Assembly (NCBI RefSeq): GCF_900113045.1
Contig: NZ_FONY01000026.1
Location: 1 to 64,000, forward strand
Direction: 5' to 3'
DNA: 64,000 nt
Origin: Thermoflexibacter ruber
Lineage (GTDB): Bacteria; Bacteroidota; Bacteroidia; Cytophagales; Thermoflexibacteraceae
A model generated the notes under the pieces. It was not told where the DNA came from, ran no database searches, and saw nothing but the letters and a program-made list of their open reading frames with translations. This document shows positions 54,311 to 61,895 of the stretch, in pieces. Position 1 is the first letter of the stretch. Every line of letters begins with the position of its first letter. The translations under genes and the position numbers were made by a program.

Positions 54311-54601
54311 CTTTTTACTAATTATGAATTATAAATGATGAATTATGAATATTTTTCAAATTATAAATCACTGATAATCAATGTTTTTTTATTCCATAGG
54401 AATTTAATATTGGTAGCACTTAATTTATTTTTTCTATTAATGAACTCTGTTAGGAGTTCAATTCTTTTATTTTATATTCAACTCCTAACGGAGTTGGGAG
54501 GTTTTACTTGCTTTTTTCTACCACCAATATTGAATCCCTAACGGGATTTTCAAACAATTTCTAATTATGTATTCATTCCAGATTTGGTATTCCATTCCAT
54601 A
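54311..54601. repeat. Composite repeat block in the slot where murC is expected
   Basis: Three kinds of element sit side by side. AATTATGAATTATAAATGATG units lie at 54320-54350. A large near-palindrome at about 54391-54560 has ATTCCATAGGAAT, AATATTGGTAGCA, GAACTCTGTTAGGAGTTC, then the reverse set CAACTCCTAACGGAGTTG, CTACCACCAATATTG, AATCCCTAACGGGATT. The arm TCATTCCAGATTTGGTATTCC of the GGAATCTGGAAT family is at 54573. No coding sequence was seen. Confidence 0.65.
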
Positions 54602-55351
54602 TTAAACAACTCCTAACTTAAAAAGGTCTGCCTCCCTTTTCTCCTCATCACTCTTGCAAAGGCGTTTGAGCAACTCGTTATCTGCGTTCCATTTTGCTCC
54701 ATCAAAAAACTCAGTTCCCTTGTGGTCACGTACCTTGTAAAGAGCCTTTTCTTTGTAGCAAGTTCCTAAATAACAGTAGTTTAATCCATTGTCTTTTGCC
54801 CAGTGAATCACTCTCCACATCATCCATTTTCCCAAAGAATATTTCATGTATGCTATATCATAAAATGAAAACCAATAATGCAAAATTCCATTTTCTAAGG
54901 CTGTAAAAACATAGCCAAGTATCTGATTATCAGTTTTAAAAGCAAAAATATGCGTCAATAATTCTCTGCTCAATACATAGTCTAACCTATCGCTTGCCAT
55001 ACTACCCCCGCTAAATCTTTCCTCTGCATATTCAGTACAAAATCTCTGAAATTCAGGATTTTGTAAATCAAACTTACTTTTTTCTGTGATTTCTAATTGA
55101 ATATTTAACTCTGCTATTTTTCTATCCACTCGCCTATTTTCTGAACTGTCCTCAAAGTTTGCTAAGTTTACTCTTAGGCTACGAGCCATGTAAAATATAT
55201 CGCTCTTTATCTGATAGTTACCTGTATAAGGCAAAAACCCTTTTTCATAGATTGCTGGCAGTTCACTATTACTTTCTTTGATGCAATAAACCGCATAAGA
55301 AAATGTATAAGTGGTATAATCTATCTGATATTCTGAGTAAAAGATTTTCAT
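54602..55351 (-). CDS. Ate1/GNAT-like acyl- or aminoacyl-transferase
   Basis: 249 residues. The C-terminal half has IFAFKTDNQILGYVFTALENGILHYWFSFYDIAYMKYSLGKWMMWRVIHWAKDNGLNYCYLGTCY and LYKVRDHKGTEFFDGAKWNAD. This resembles the GNAT-fold C-terminal half of arginyl/leucyl-tRNA-protein transferases (Ate1/Bpt), which tag protein N-termini for degradation. The N-terminal Cys-rich part of classical Ate1 is not evident. A general acetyltransferase is the alternative. It starts 6 bases from the 24-bp inverted repeat of the neighbouring cassette, in the murG-ftsQ gap where murC is expected. Confidence 0.6.
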   Translation of the reverse strand: MKIFYSEYQIDYTTYTFSYAVYCIKESNSELPAIYEKGFLPYTGNYQIKSDIFYMARSLRVNLANFEDSSENRRVDRKIAELNIQLEITEKSKFDLQNPEFQRFCTEYAEERFSGGSMASDRLDYVLSRELLTHIFAFKTDNQILGYVFTALENGILHYWFSFYDIAYMKYSLGKWMMWRVIHWAKDNGLNYCYLGTCYKEKALYKVRDHKGTEFFDGAKWNADNELLKRLCKSDEEKREADLFKLGVV

Positions 55352-55356
55352 TGGTC

Positions 55357-55824
55357 AAATAGTTGAATAGTTTGATAGTTAAAGTTATTCTGACAATTTT
55401 TGTTTTGTTATCTTTATCAAATAATTTATCTGTCTGGGTAAATCATTCAGTTGTGAAAAGACATATTTGTATTTATTTTCATCCATTAGTTTTCTAACTT
55501 TTGCTTTTTCATTCCAATCTAAACATTCTTTTGCAGAGGCTCTTGCAATGATAAAAAACCTGATTTTATCTTTTTTATGATGCCTGCCTACTCCTTCTGC
55601 TATGTTTGCTGAAATGCTATCAACTGCCCTAACAAACTGCTTTCCAATAGTATCTTTTGAAAAGTTTTGCCATTCAACTACCAAATTCCACACATAATTA
55701 CTCAAATGAAAAGCTGTCTTATAAGCCTCAACATCATTCAGTTTAAGGTATCTTTTTTCTTCATTATTATCTTGTTTTTCCATCAGACTGATTTATTAAA
55801 AACTATCAAACTATTCAACTATTT
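55357..55824. mobile_element. 468-bp cassette: four-helix gene inside a perfect 24-bp inverted repeat
   Basis: The segments 55357-55380 and 55801-55824 are exact reverse complements over 24 bases. Each consists of three ATAGTT units (ATAGTTGAATAGTTTGATAG core). They enclose only the four-helix-bundle gene at 55385-55783, with 4 bp on its 3' side and 17 bp on its 5' side. The right arm covers the murG stop codon. Transcribed, the arms would pair and place the gene in a closed loop, like a 23S rRNA intervening sequence. Related ATAGTT arrays lie at 50443-50458 and 57325-57341. Mobility is inferred. Confidence 0.6.
55385..55783 (-). CDS. Four-helix-bundle protein (23S rRNA intervening-sequence type)
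   Basis: 132 residues of the S23/Avd-like four-helix-bundle family: LNDVEAYKTAFHLSNYVWNLV, then the signature KQFVRAVDSISANIAEGVGRHHKKDKIRFFIIARASAKECLDW, and helices to the end. Relatives are encoded in intervening sequences of 23S rRNA genes, and Avd is the accessory protein of diversity-generating reverse transcriptases, but no reverse transcriptase is here. The fold makes basic pentamers that bind nucleic acid. It sits between murG and an Ate1-like gene, enclosed by the 24-bp inverted repeat. Confidence 0.88.
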   Translation of the reverse strand: MEKQDNNEEKRYLKLNDVEAYKTAFHLSNYVWNLVVEWQNFSKDTIGKQFVRAVDSISANIAEGVGRHHKKDKIRFFIIARASAKECLDWNEKAKVRKLMDENKYKYVFSQLNDLPRQINYLIKITKQKLSE

Positions 55825-56902
55825 TAACTATCTCGTTTACAATCTCCCTTGAAGCATTTGGCTTTGCTAACTTCATAATGTTTTCTGCTAACTCTTTCTG
55901 CCTTTTTTCATCTTTTAGTAGCTCTATGGTTTTTGTAATCAGGGTATTGCTTGCCTCTCCATCTCTTACTAACACTGCTGCATTTTCATTGACCAAAGCC
56001 ATAGCATTTTTAGTTTGGTGGTCTTCAGCTACGTTGGGCGAAGGGACTAATATTGTTGGCTTCCCTGCCAAGCAAAGCTCCGAAACTGACAGCGCACCTG
56101 CTCTGGAAATCACAACATCTGCACAAGCATAGGCGTAATTCATTTTGTAGATAAAATCTTTAATATATAAATCTTTACTGTTTAGTGTATTAGCAAAGGC
56201 TTTCATTTCTTCAAAGTAGATTTTTCCTGTCTGCCAAATTACTTGATAGCCTTGTGTAAGTAGCTCATTCACACCATTTTTGAGGCAGTTGTTAATCGTT
56301 CTTGCTCCGAGGCTACCGCCTAAGACCAGTACTGTTTTCTTATTTTCCGATAAGTCAAAGAACTTAAATGCTTCACTTCTAATGCTTTCCAAATCTGTAA
56401 TGTCCTTGCGAACAGGATTTCCACAAAAGACGATTTTCTCTTTGGGGAAATAACGTTCCATATTTGGGTACGCCACACAAATCTTGTTTACTGACTTCGC
56501 TACTAACTTGTTGGTCAGTCCTGCATAACTATTTTGCTCTTGAATTAGCGTTTTAATTCCCTGCCAAACAGCTACTTGCATAACTGCTCCACTTGCATAT
56601 CCGCCTACGCCAATTACCGCATCTGGTTTAAAATCTTTTACTATTTTCCATGCCTTCCACAAACTTTGCAACAGTTTGAAAGGGAAAGCCAAATTTTCTA
56701 CTGTCAATTTCCTTTGCAAACCCCGAATTGGCAATCCTACGATTTTAAAACCTGCTTTAGGTACTTTTTCCATTTCCATTTTTCCTTCCGCCCCTACAAA
56801 AAGTATCTCACAATCAGGAATTTGTGCCTTTAGTTCTTGGGCTATTGCTATTGCGGGGTAAATATGTCCGCCTGTACCACCGCCACTAATTATAAACTTC
56901 AT
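55811..56902 (-). CDS. murG: UDP-GlcNAc:lipid I N-acetylglucosaminyltransferase
   Basis: 363 residues of GT28. It adds GlcNAc to lipid I to give lipid II at the inner face of the membrane. Seen: the N-terminal SGGGTGGHIYPAIAIAQEL, PDAVIGVGGYASGAVM, LIQEQNSYAGLTNK, VLVLGGSLGARTIN, and the donor site VISRAGALSVSELCLAGKPTILVPSP with DHQTKNA. The ATG at 56902 overlaps the stop of the HD gene (ATGA), so translation is coupled. The stop lies inside the inverted-repeat arm of the next cassette. Confidence 0.97.
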   Translation of the reverse strand: MKFIISGGGTGGHIYPAIAIAQELKAQIPDCEILFVGAEGKMEMEKVPKAGFKIVGLPIRGLQRKLTVENLAFPFKLLQSLWKAWKIVKDFKPDAVIGVGGYASGAVMQVAVWQGIKTLIQEQNSYAGLTNKLVAKSVNKICVAYPNMERYFPKEKIVFCGNPVRKDITDLESIRSEAFKFFDLSENKKTVLVLGGSLGARTINNCLKNGVNELLTQGYQVIWQTGKIYFEEMKAFANTLNSKDLYIKDFIYKMNYAYACADVVISRAGALSVSELCLAGKPTILVPSPNVAEDHQTKNAMALVNENAAVLVRDGEASNTLITKTIELLKDEKRQKELAENIMKLAKPNASREIVNEIVKIVE

Positions 56903-57318
56903 AACCCAACTAATTCTCGATAAGCCTTCAAATACTTATTCAGTCGTTCTGTATCTGTATCAGATACTTGGCGAAGTCTGCGAATATCCATATTGTCCTC
57001 TAAGTCATTGATTTTGACTTTTATTGCCAATGGATTGGTTTTCACTCTCTCGATAAATTCCTCATAGCTTTCGCCTTCTCGCTTTGTTAAGCAGTCTAAT
57101 GCCTCAATGATTTTATGAGAAAAGCCTTCTGCCTTTAATTTGTCCAATGTCCAAGATGTATCTTCCACAGTATCGTGCAGTAAAGCAGTGATTTTCTCAT
57201 CTTCACTTTTCCCTTTCGCCATCACTTGAAAAATATGCAAGATGTAAGGCTTGCCTGCTTTGTCCGTCTGCCCCTTGTGCGCCTCTATTGCTATCTCGAT
57301 TGCACGTTGTAAATTCAT
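56899..57318 (-). CDS. Small HD-domain hydrolase (alarmone hydrolase-like)
   Basis: 139 residues from the ATG at 57318; a GTG at 57324 is in frame. The pattern IAIEAHKGQTDKAGKPYILHIFQVM, ALLHDTVEDTSWTLDKL and VKINDLEDNMDIRRL is the Mn-dependent (p)ppGpp hydrolase HD domain of SpoT/Mesh1. No synthetase, TGS or ACT domain follows. It may degrade (p)ppGpp or NADPH-like nucleotides. Its 4-bp overlap with murG ties its translation to that of murG. It is not a usual dcw cluster gene. Confidence 0.85.
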   Translation of the reverse strand: MNLQRAIEIAIEAHKGQTDKAGKPYILHIFQVMAKGKSEDEKITALLHDTVEDTSWTLDKLKAEGFSHKIIEALDCLTKREGESYEEFIERVKTNPLAIKVKINDLEDNMDIRRLRQVSDTDTERLNKYLKAYRELVGL

Positions 57319-57433
57319 AAACACAATAGTTAAAATAGTTAATTATTAGATGGTTACTACAAGGGTAAATTTGAAACTTTGTTAATTATTGCTGGTTGTT
57401 AGTTGTTTATCAAGTATTTATCTCTCTAAATCC

Positions 57434-57601
57434 TTATCGAAGCACAAACTTTTCGTATTCTTCTTCAAACTTCACTTTCTGATGATGTTCTTGTTGTTTA
57501 TAAATGTATTTTCTAACTCTTTGAATCATGGATTCACTAATAGAAACCGCAAAATACTCATCTATCCATTTCAATTTTCTTTTAAATATTGAAAAACCAC
57601 C
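57434..57601 (-). pseudogene. C-terminal scrap of an IS200/RAYT-type transposase
   Basis: In the gap between ftsW and the HD gene, the minus strand reads WIDEYFAVSISESMIQRVRK then YIYKQQEHHQKVKFEEEY EKFVLR and a stop at 57434, open for 55 codons with no usable start and a TGA at 57602. The pattern (EYF-V-S, YI-x-Q-x-EHH, FEEEY) matches the C-terminus of Y1 (tyrosine) transposases of IS200/IS605 and RAYT type. The catalytic HUH and Tyr regions are gone, so it is a remnant. Similarity is from memory. Confidence 0.7.
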
Positions 57602-57613
57602 TCAAACAAAACC

Positions 57614-58783
57614 CTACGCCCTCGCCACTTTCCTATCCCTATTAAAAATCTTCTCCTTCGCACTTTGCAAAATCGGTTTGTACGTATTGCTACGACTTAC
57701 GCTGATAATGATGCCAATAGACGCACCTGTCAAAAGCAAAGACGTTCCTCCCATACTCACCAGAGGTAATTGCAAGCCTGTAACGGGCAGGATTCCTGTT
57801 GCTACCCCCATATTTATCATAGCTTGGAAAACTACACTAAAACTCAGCCCTGCCGAGAGCAATCCACCAAAGGCATTTTCACTTTGATTGACCGCCAACA
57901 TTCCCCGATACAAGAGCGTAAGGAACAGACCTATGACTACCACTGCTCCTAAGAAGCCATATTCCTCTACCAAAATTGCAAAGATAAAATCTGAATAAGG
58001 GTGTGGTAAAAAGTTCCGCTGATGGCTTTGTCCTGGTCCCTTGCCTGCAAAGCCTCCAGTCGCTATGGCAATATAAGACTGCTCTGTTTGGAAAGGCAGG
58101 TGATTAGGGTCAAGGTACGAACTCATACGATTTTTTACCGTTCCACCTCTCTGTCCTACTGCCAAAGCCAATGCGCCTACTACTACTCCCACAGCCACCA
58201 TGCCCGCCAAGTATCTCAAAGGCATTCTACCAATAAACATTATGAGCATACAAGTCAAGAACAGAATGATTGCCCCAGAGAAATCGCTCAAAGCAATTAG
58301 CCCGCAAATCAAACCGCACCAAAACAAAATCGGTATCAAGGTTTTCTCAATATTCCTAATGTTTTGCTGACGCTTAGAAAGCATACTCGCCACATTTGCA
58401 ATCAATGCCAACTTTGCCAAATCCGCAGGTTGGAAAGTATGATTGAGATAAGGAATTGTAATCCAGCGAGTTGCATCATTTATCGTAGTTCCATAGCCCC
58501 AAGTAAAAATCAGCATGGGCACAGAAAACAGCAGTGCTAAGCGTGAAATCCTTGAAAAATACTTGTAGTCCACTTTGTGGCAAACCCACATGACAACAAA
58601 ACTCAACACAAACAACAAGGAATGTTTGAGCAAATAAGATTCGCTGTCTTTGCCCATTTTGAAGGCAAGCGTACCTGTAGCACTGTAAACCAACAAGATA
58701 CTGATAAGTGCCAAGATAAAAACTACCCCCCATATAATTGGGTCGCCTTCTAATAATTTGCGCTCTTTAAGTGCGTTTGTCAT
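57614..58783 (-). CDS. ftsW: Cell division glycosyltransferase FtsW (SEDS)
   Basis: 389 residues with about ten membrane helices. SEDS motifs: FVVMWVCHKVDYKYF early, TFQPADLAKLALIANVASML, LIALSDFSGAIILFLTC, the extracellular loop with SYLDPNHLPFQTEQSYIAIATGGFAGKGPGQSHQRNFLPHPYSDFIFAIL including the catalytic region Glu, and LPLVSMGGTSLL. FtsW polymerises lipid II at the septum with its partner class B PBP, which is not in this window. Where murD would be expected upstream, a four-helix gene and repeats are found. Confidence 0.95.
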   Translation of the reverse strand: MTNALKERKLLEGDPIIWGVVFILALISILLVYSATGTLAFKMGKDSESYLLKHSLLFVLSFVVMWVCHKVDYKYFSRISRLALLFSVPMLIFTWGYGTTINDATRWITIPYLNHTFQPADLAKLALIANVASMLSKRQQNIRNIEKTLIPILFWCGLICGLIALSDFSGAIILFLTCMLIMFIGRMPLRYLAGMVAVGVVVGALALAVGQRGGTVKNRMSSYLDPNHLPFQTEQSYIAIATGGFAGKGPGQSHQRNFLPHPYSDFIFAILVEEYGFLGAVVVIGLFLTLLYRGMLAVNQSENAFGGLLSAGLSFSVVFQAMINMGVATGILPVTGLQLPLVSMGGTSLLLTGASIGIIISVSRSNTYKPILQSAKEKIFNRDRKVARA

Positions 58784-58800
58784 ATAATTAAAAATCTTTT

Positions 58801-58896
58801 AATTTGGAATCTGGAATAATTAAAACAGAGCCAATTAACTAATTTGGAATCTGGAATAATTTTTAATTCTTAATTTTATATTTCTCATTCCAGATT
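58801..58896. repeat. GGAATCTGGAAT-family element after the second four-helix gene
   Basis: Two direct copies of AATTTGGAATCTGGAATAAT (58801-58820, 58841-58860) are followed after an AT-rich loop by ATTTCTCATTCCAGATT (58880-58896), whose ATTCCAGATT pairs with AATCTGGAAT. TGTATTTCATT follows, with TCA at 58911-58913 being the stop of the adjacent gene. Family members are also at 54573, 59364, 60647, 63403 and 63981. Confidence 0.7.
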
Positions 58897-58910
58897 TGTA
58901 ATTTTGTATT

Positions 58911-59315
58911 TCATTCTGTATTCTTTGTGTTTTTCTTCTTTTCTTCATCTGCTATTTTTTGTTTTGTAGTACGTAAAATAGCACCGATTAACCTTATCAA
59001 TTCTTCACAATCATTGATTCTTGTATTTGCTATTTCTGGCTTCAAATAATTGCTATCTCTCAATAACCTTAACCAATACTTTGATTCTCTTGCCTCTTTA
59101 TATGCAATAGAAAATTTTGCGGCAAAATCTCTCAAAGTATGTCCCCCAATTCCTTCTTCTACATTTGCACCTATCGAAGTTCCACTTCTTAAAACTTGTT
59201 TTGAAAGAACATACTCCTTATTATCAGATAAAATTTTATACACTTCAATAATTTTCAAGGCAAAATCATAACTTTTAGTAAGCACAGGGTTATTTTCATC
59301 ACTTTGCCTTTTCAT
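58911..59315 (-). CDS. Second four-helix-bundle protein (23S rRNA intervening-sequence type)
   Basis: 134 residues. The core KEYVLSKQVLRSGTSIGANVEEGIGGHTLRDFAAKFSIAYKEARESKYWLRLLRDSNYL is the four-helix-bundle signature, from a different subgroup than the first copy at 55385 (low similarity). The tail is Lys-rich and helical. It fills the slot between mraY and ftsW where murD normally lies. A 17-base direct repeat, ATTTCTCATTCCAGATT, flanks it at 58880-58896 and 59364-59380. The same comments on nucleic-acid binding apply; function unknown. Confidence 0.87.
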   Translation of the reverse strand: MKRQSDENNPVLTKSYDFALKIIEVYKILSDNKEYVLSKQVLRSGTSIGANVEEGIGGHTLRDFAAKFSIAYKEARESKYWLRLLRDSNYLKPEIANTRINDCEELIRLIGAILRTTKQKIADEEKKKNTKNTE

Positions 59316-59363
59316 ATTCTATAAAAATTTAAAATTTGATTTCATTAAACATTCCGTATTGGC

Positions 59364-59397
59364 ATTTCTCATTCCAGATTAATCAATTCCAAATTTT
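59364..59397. repeat. GGAATCTGGAAT-family arm between mraY and the four-helix gene
   Basis: ATTTCTCATTCCAGATT (59364-59380), then AATCA and ATTCCAAATT. Read in reverse complement this is AATTTGGAAT..AATCTGGAAT, so it can pair with the left-hand copies at 58801 and 58841 across the gene. Confidence 0.6.
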
Positions 59398-59400
59398 GCA

Positions 59401-60615
59401 TTACCTAATTTTCAAACTCACCAAGCAAAAAATCGCCAGCATAATCCCTACTATCCAAAACCTCGTAACAATCTTTACCTCATGGATTTGTTTTTTCTGA
59501 AAATGATGATGCAAAGGCGACATCAAAAATATCCTTCTGCCTTCTCCATATTTCTTTTTTGTATATTTGAAATAAGCCACCTGAATCATTACAGAGAGGT
59601 TTTCCACCAAAAATATCCCGCATAAAATTGGAATCATTACCTCTTTTCGCACCATAATCGCCAAAGTTGCTATCAATGCTCCCAAAGTCAAACTCCCCGT
59701 ATCTCCCATAAAAACTTGGGCGGGATAGGAGTTGTACCAAAGAAAACCGATACACGCACCTACAAAAACTGTTGCGAAGATTGCTAACTCGCCTGTATGA
59801 GGTATAAACATCACATTCAAATAGTTAGCAAAAATTGCATTGCCCGAAACGTAGGCAAAAACTGCCAATACTACCCCAATAATTGCTGAAGTTCCCGCCG
59901 CCAAACCGTCCAAACCGTCAGTAATATTTGCCCCATTGGAAACGGCAGTGATAATAAAAATCACAAAAGGAATATAAATGACCCAAGTCCATTCACTATC
60001 TAAGAAAAATACTAAATCATGGTAATCAAATTCATTGAACTTAAAAAATGGAATGGTAGTAATACTTGATTTAACATCTTGATAATACCCTTTTTGCAAA
60101 AGTTCTACGACATTATTTCCTTTGCTTTTGTCAAACTGTCGAACCACCACATTATCGTTTACGTACAAAGTTATCCCTACAACCAAGCCCAAAATTATCT
60201 GCCCTATGACTTTGAATCTACCTTTTAATCCTTCCTTGTCTTTTTTGAAAACTTTGATGTAATCATCTACAAAACCAATGAAGCCTGCAAAGAGTAATGT
60301 AATGATTAACAGCACAATATACACATTGGTCAAGCGAGTAAAGAGCAAAGTTGGAATCAAAATCGCAATGATGATAATGATGCCACCCATCGTAGGCGTT
60401 CCCTTTTTTTGCATTTGCCCTTCCAAGCCCAAATCTCTGATGACCTCTCCGACTTGCTGTTTTTGTAAGTAATTGATAATTTTTCTACCAAAAATCGCTA
60501 CTATCAGTAAGGACAACACCGCCGCCATACTTGCCCGAAAGGTGATGTACTGAAACAAACCTGCCCCCGGTAGATTAAATTGCTCGTCTAAATATTGAAA
60601 TAAGTAGTAAAGCAC
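59401..60615 (-). CDS. mraY: Phospho-N-acetylmuramoyl-pentapeptide transferase
   Basis: 404 residues with about ten membrane helices. It joins UDP-MurNAc-pentapeptide to undecaprenyl phosphate (lipid I). Seen: [13 protein letters not shown], the Asp motif [34 protein letters not shown], and [12 protein letters not shown], then [11 protein letters not shown] roughly 40-residue insertion with [19 protein letters not shown] is typical for Bacteroidota. The start is a GTG at 60615 ([14 protein letters not shown]). It is isolated from murE by a toxin-like pair and from ftsW by a four-helix gene. Confidence 0.97.
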   Translation of the reverse strand: MLYYLFQYLDEQFNLPGAGLFQYITFRASMAAVLSLLIVAIFGRKIINYLQKQQVGEVIRDLGLEGQMQKKGTPTMGGIIIIIAILIPTLLFTRLTNVYIVLLIITLLFAGFIGFVDDYIKVFKKDKEGLKGRFKVIGQIILGLVVGITLYVNDNVVVRQFDKSKGNNVVELLQKGYYQDVKSSITTIPFFKFNEFDYHDLVFFLDSEWTWVIYIPFVIFIITAVSNGANITDGLDGLAAGTSAIIGVVLAVFAYVSGNAIFANYLNVMFIPHTGELAIFATVFVGACIGFLWYNSYPAQVFMGDTGSLTLGALIATLAIMVRKEVMIPILCGIFLVENLSVMIQVAYFKYTKKKYGEGRRIFLMSPLHHHFQKKQIHEVKIVTRFWIVGIMLAIFCLVSLKIR

Positions 60616-60646
60616 TGTTTTTTGAATTTTAAATTAGAAATCATTT

Positions 60647-60733
60647 AATTTGGAATCTGGAATAAAAGTCAAATTTTTTAATCTTTTAATTATTTTCATT
60701 CCTAATTCCTCATTCCAGATTTTGTATTTCATT
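60647..60733. repeat. GGAATCTGGAAT-family hairpin after the DUF6922 gene
   Basis: AATTTGGAATCTGGAATAA (60647-60665) and TCATTCCAGATTTTGTATTT (60710-60729) with CATT after form a stem of about ten base pairs around an AT-rich loop. The DUF6922 stop (60734) follows at once. Confidence 0.65.
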
Positions 60734-61012
60734 TCATTGTTCTTCAATAAATCTTTCAAAAAGCTCGTCCCAAGAATTGCATTTTTCAAAGTAAGGGAGT
60801 AAAGCCTGAAACAATAAAATTCTTTTCTCACTTGTACGTAACTTCTTGAAATCTATATATTTGATATTTTCTTTAAATTCTTCGTAAGGATACCTCAGAA
60901 TATCGGGAAACCAAGCGTATTCCAAAATTCTCTGTACTCTGAATTTGGATTCATCATTCATAGTGTAATCCCAAAAATAGGGTTTAAAATAGTCGCTTAC
61001 TGTTTTTTGCAT
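60734..61012 (-). CDS. DUF6922-like partner of the AbiEii-type toxin
   Basis: 92 residues: VSDYFKPYFWDYTMNDESKFRVQRILEYAWFPDILRY, then YIDFKKLRTSEKRILLFQALLPYFEKCNSWDELFERF. The YF-pyFWD start and W-x-D helix pattern resemble DUF6922 proteins, which commonly accompany AbiEii-type nucleotidyltransferases and may be the antitoxin. Here it lies after the toxin-like gene and overlaps it by 29 bp, whereas antitoxin-first order is more usual. It is inserted between murE and mraY. Confidence 0.65.
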   Translation of the reverse strand: MQKTVSDYFKPYFWDYTMNDESKFRVQRILEYAWFPDILRYPYEEFKENIKYIDFKKLRTSEKRILLFQALLPYFEKCNSWDELFERFIEEQ

Positions 61013-61673
61013 TGGTCAAAATCCTCTTTTTCAAATCTTTAATAAAATTATCATATTGTATTCCATCAAAAGTTTCACTCACAAGCACTGTCCCTGCTAT
61101 TTTTTCCCCTGTCAGAGCCATCAATGTTCCCTCATAATCCCAAGGCACCATTTTTAATTCGGTCAATTTGCTCATTTCATCTAAGTCAAACTCTTTGAGT
61201 AAATACATTAAATCAAAAAAATCTTTATTTGCTTTTCTGTCATCTACAGCTGTTAGTTTATTTACAACTATATTTTCCTTGCTATCTATCAGGTAATTAT
61301 CTATTTTTCTTAATACTCCAATATGTTTAAAATTTTCATAAATAAATTCCAATTTTAGGGTAGTTCCGCTCTCATTGACCATTATTCTTTTGAAATAATC
61401 TGCATTTACCGTAGTTTGTAAGAGGAATCTATTGCTTATCAAATTTGCAAGCCTAACAAACTCATTTTCAAAAGCATCTTTACTATATTTTTCTCCCAAA
61501 AAGAAAAAATCCAAGTCATCAGAATAGCGGTAATGGTAATAGTATCTTGCTAAACAAGTGCCTCCCGTCAAGTAAAACTTATCTGAGTCCATGATTGCCA
61601 ACGCCTTGTCCATGAGTGGATAAAGTCTGTTTTCATAATATGTCTTTTCTTCTATGGTGGCTTGGCGAATCAT
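60984..61673 (-). CDS. AbiEii/AbiGii-type nucleotidyltransferase (toxin-like)
   Basis: 229 residues with the nucleotidyltransferase pattern KFYLTGGTCLARYYYHYRYSDDLDFFFLG: GG-T, then DDLD as metal-binding Asp pair. Further blocks include NKLTAVDDRKANKDFFDLMYLL. AbiEii-type enzymes (MenT-like) stop growth by adding nucleotides to tRNA acceptors, and act as toxins or phage abortive-infection factors. It is coupled by a 29-bp overlap to the DUF6922-like gene. Its place inside a wall-synthesis cluster is unusual. Confidence 0.8.
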   Translation of the reverse strand: MIRQATIEEKTYYENRLYPLMDKALAIMDSDKFYLTGGTCLARYYYHYRYSDDLDFFFLGEKYSKDAFENEFVRLANLISNRFLLQTTVNADYFKRIMVNESGTTLKLEFIYENFKHIGVLRKIDNYLIDSKENIVVNKLTAVDDRKANKDFFDLMYLLKEFDLDEMSKLTELKMVPWDYEGTLMALTGEKIAGTVLVSETFDGIQYDNFIKDLKKRILTNAKNSKRLF

Positions 61674-61748
61674 TGTTTTAATGAATTATAAATTTTTGTA
61701 ATTTCAAATTTCAATGATGCTATTGTATTCTTTATTCTGTTAAGAATC

Positions 61749-61850
61749 TAATATTGGTAGCAAGTTCGTTTTCCCTCTCATTCTTACCCATAGAGGTTTT
61801 ATCTTTTTCTACAAAACGGTCATTCCTAACAGAGTTTTAGATTTCCATTT
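61749..61850. repeat. Dispersed AATATTGGTAGCA repeat, between murE and the toxin pair
   Basis: CTAATATTGGTAGCAAG, ACCCATAGAGGT, a TTTTTCTACA linker, and ATTCCTAACAGAGTTTTAG are in the same order as in the block at 54391-54560, but decayed. It lies just past the murE stop (61896) in the 222-base gap. Confidence 0.55.
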
Positions 61851-61895
61851 TTTAAGTGTTGCACACCGCTTGTTATCACGTGAAAAACCAAACTA

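Noticed and set aside
55385-59315. Diversity-generating retroelement suggested by Avd-like four-helix proteins
   Set aside because: No reverse transcriptase, no template/variable repeat pair with adenine-specific changes was seen.
60634-60831. 65-codon minus-strand frame overlapping the DUF6922 gene
   Set aside because: Runs through the repeat and the better-supported gene; product unlike any family.
13754-61887. Shared CACGTGAAAA words at 13759 and 61877 as a regulatory site
   Set aside because: Short and palindromic; only two occurrences noticed, in unrelated contexts.
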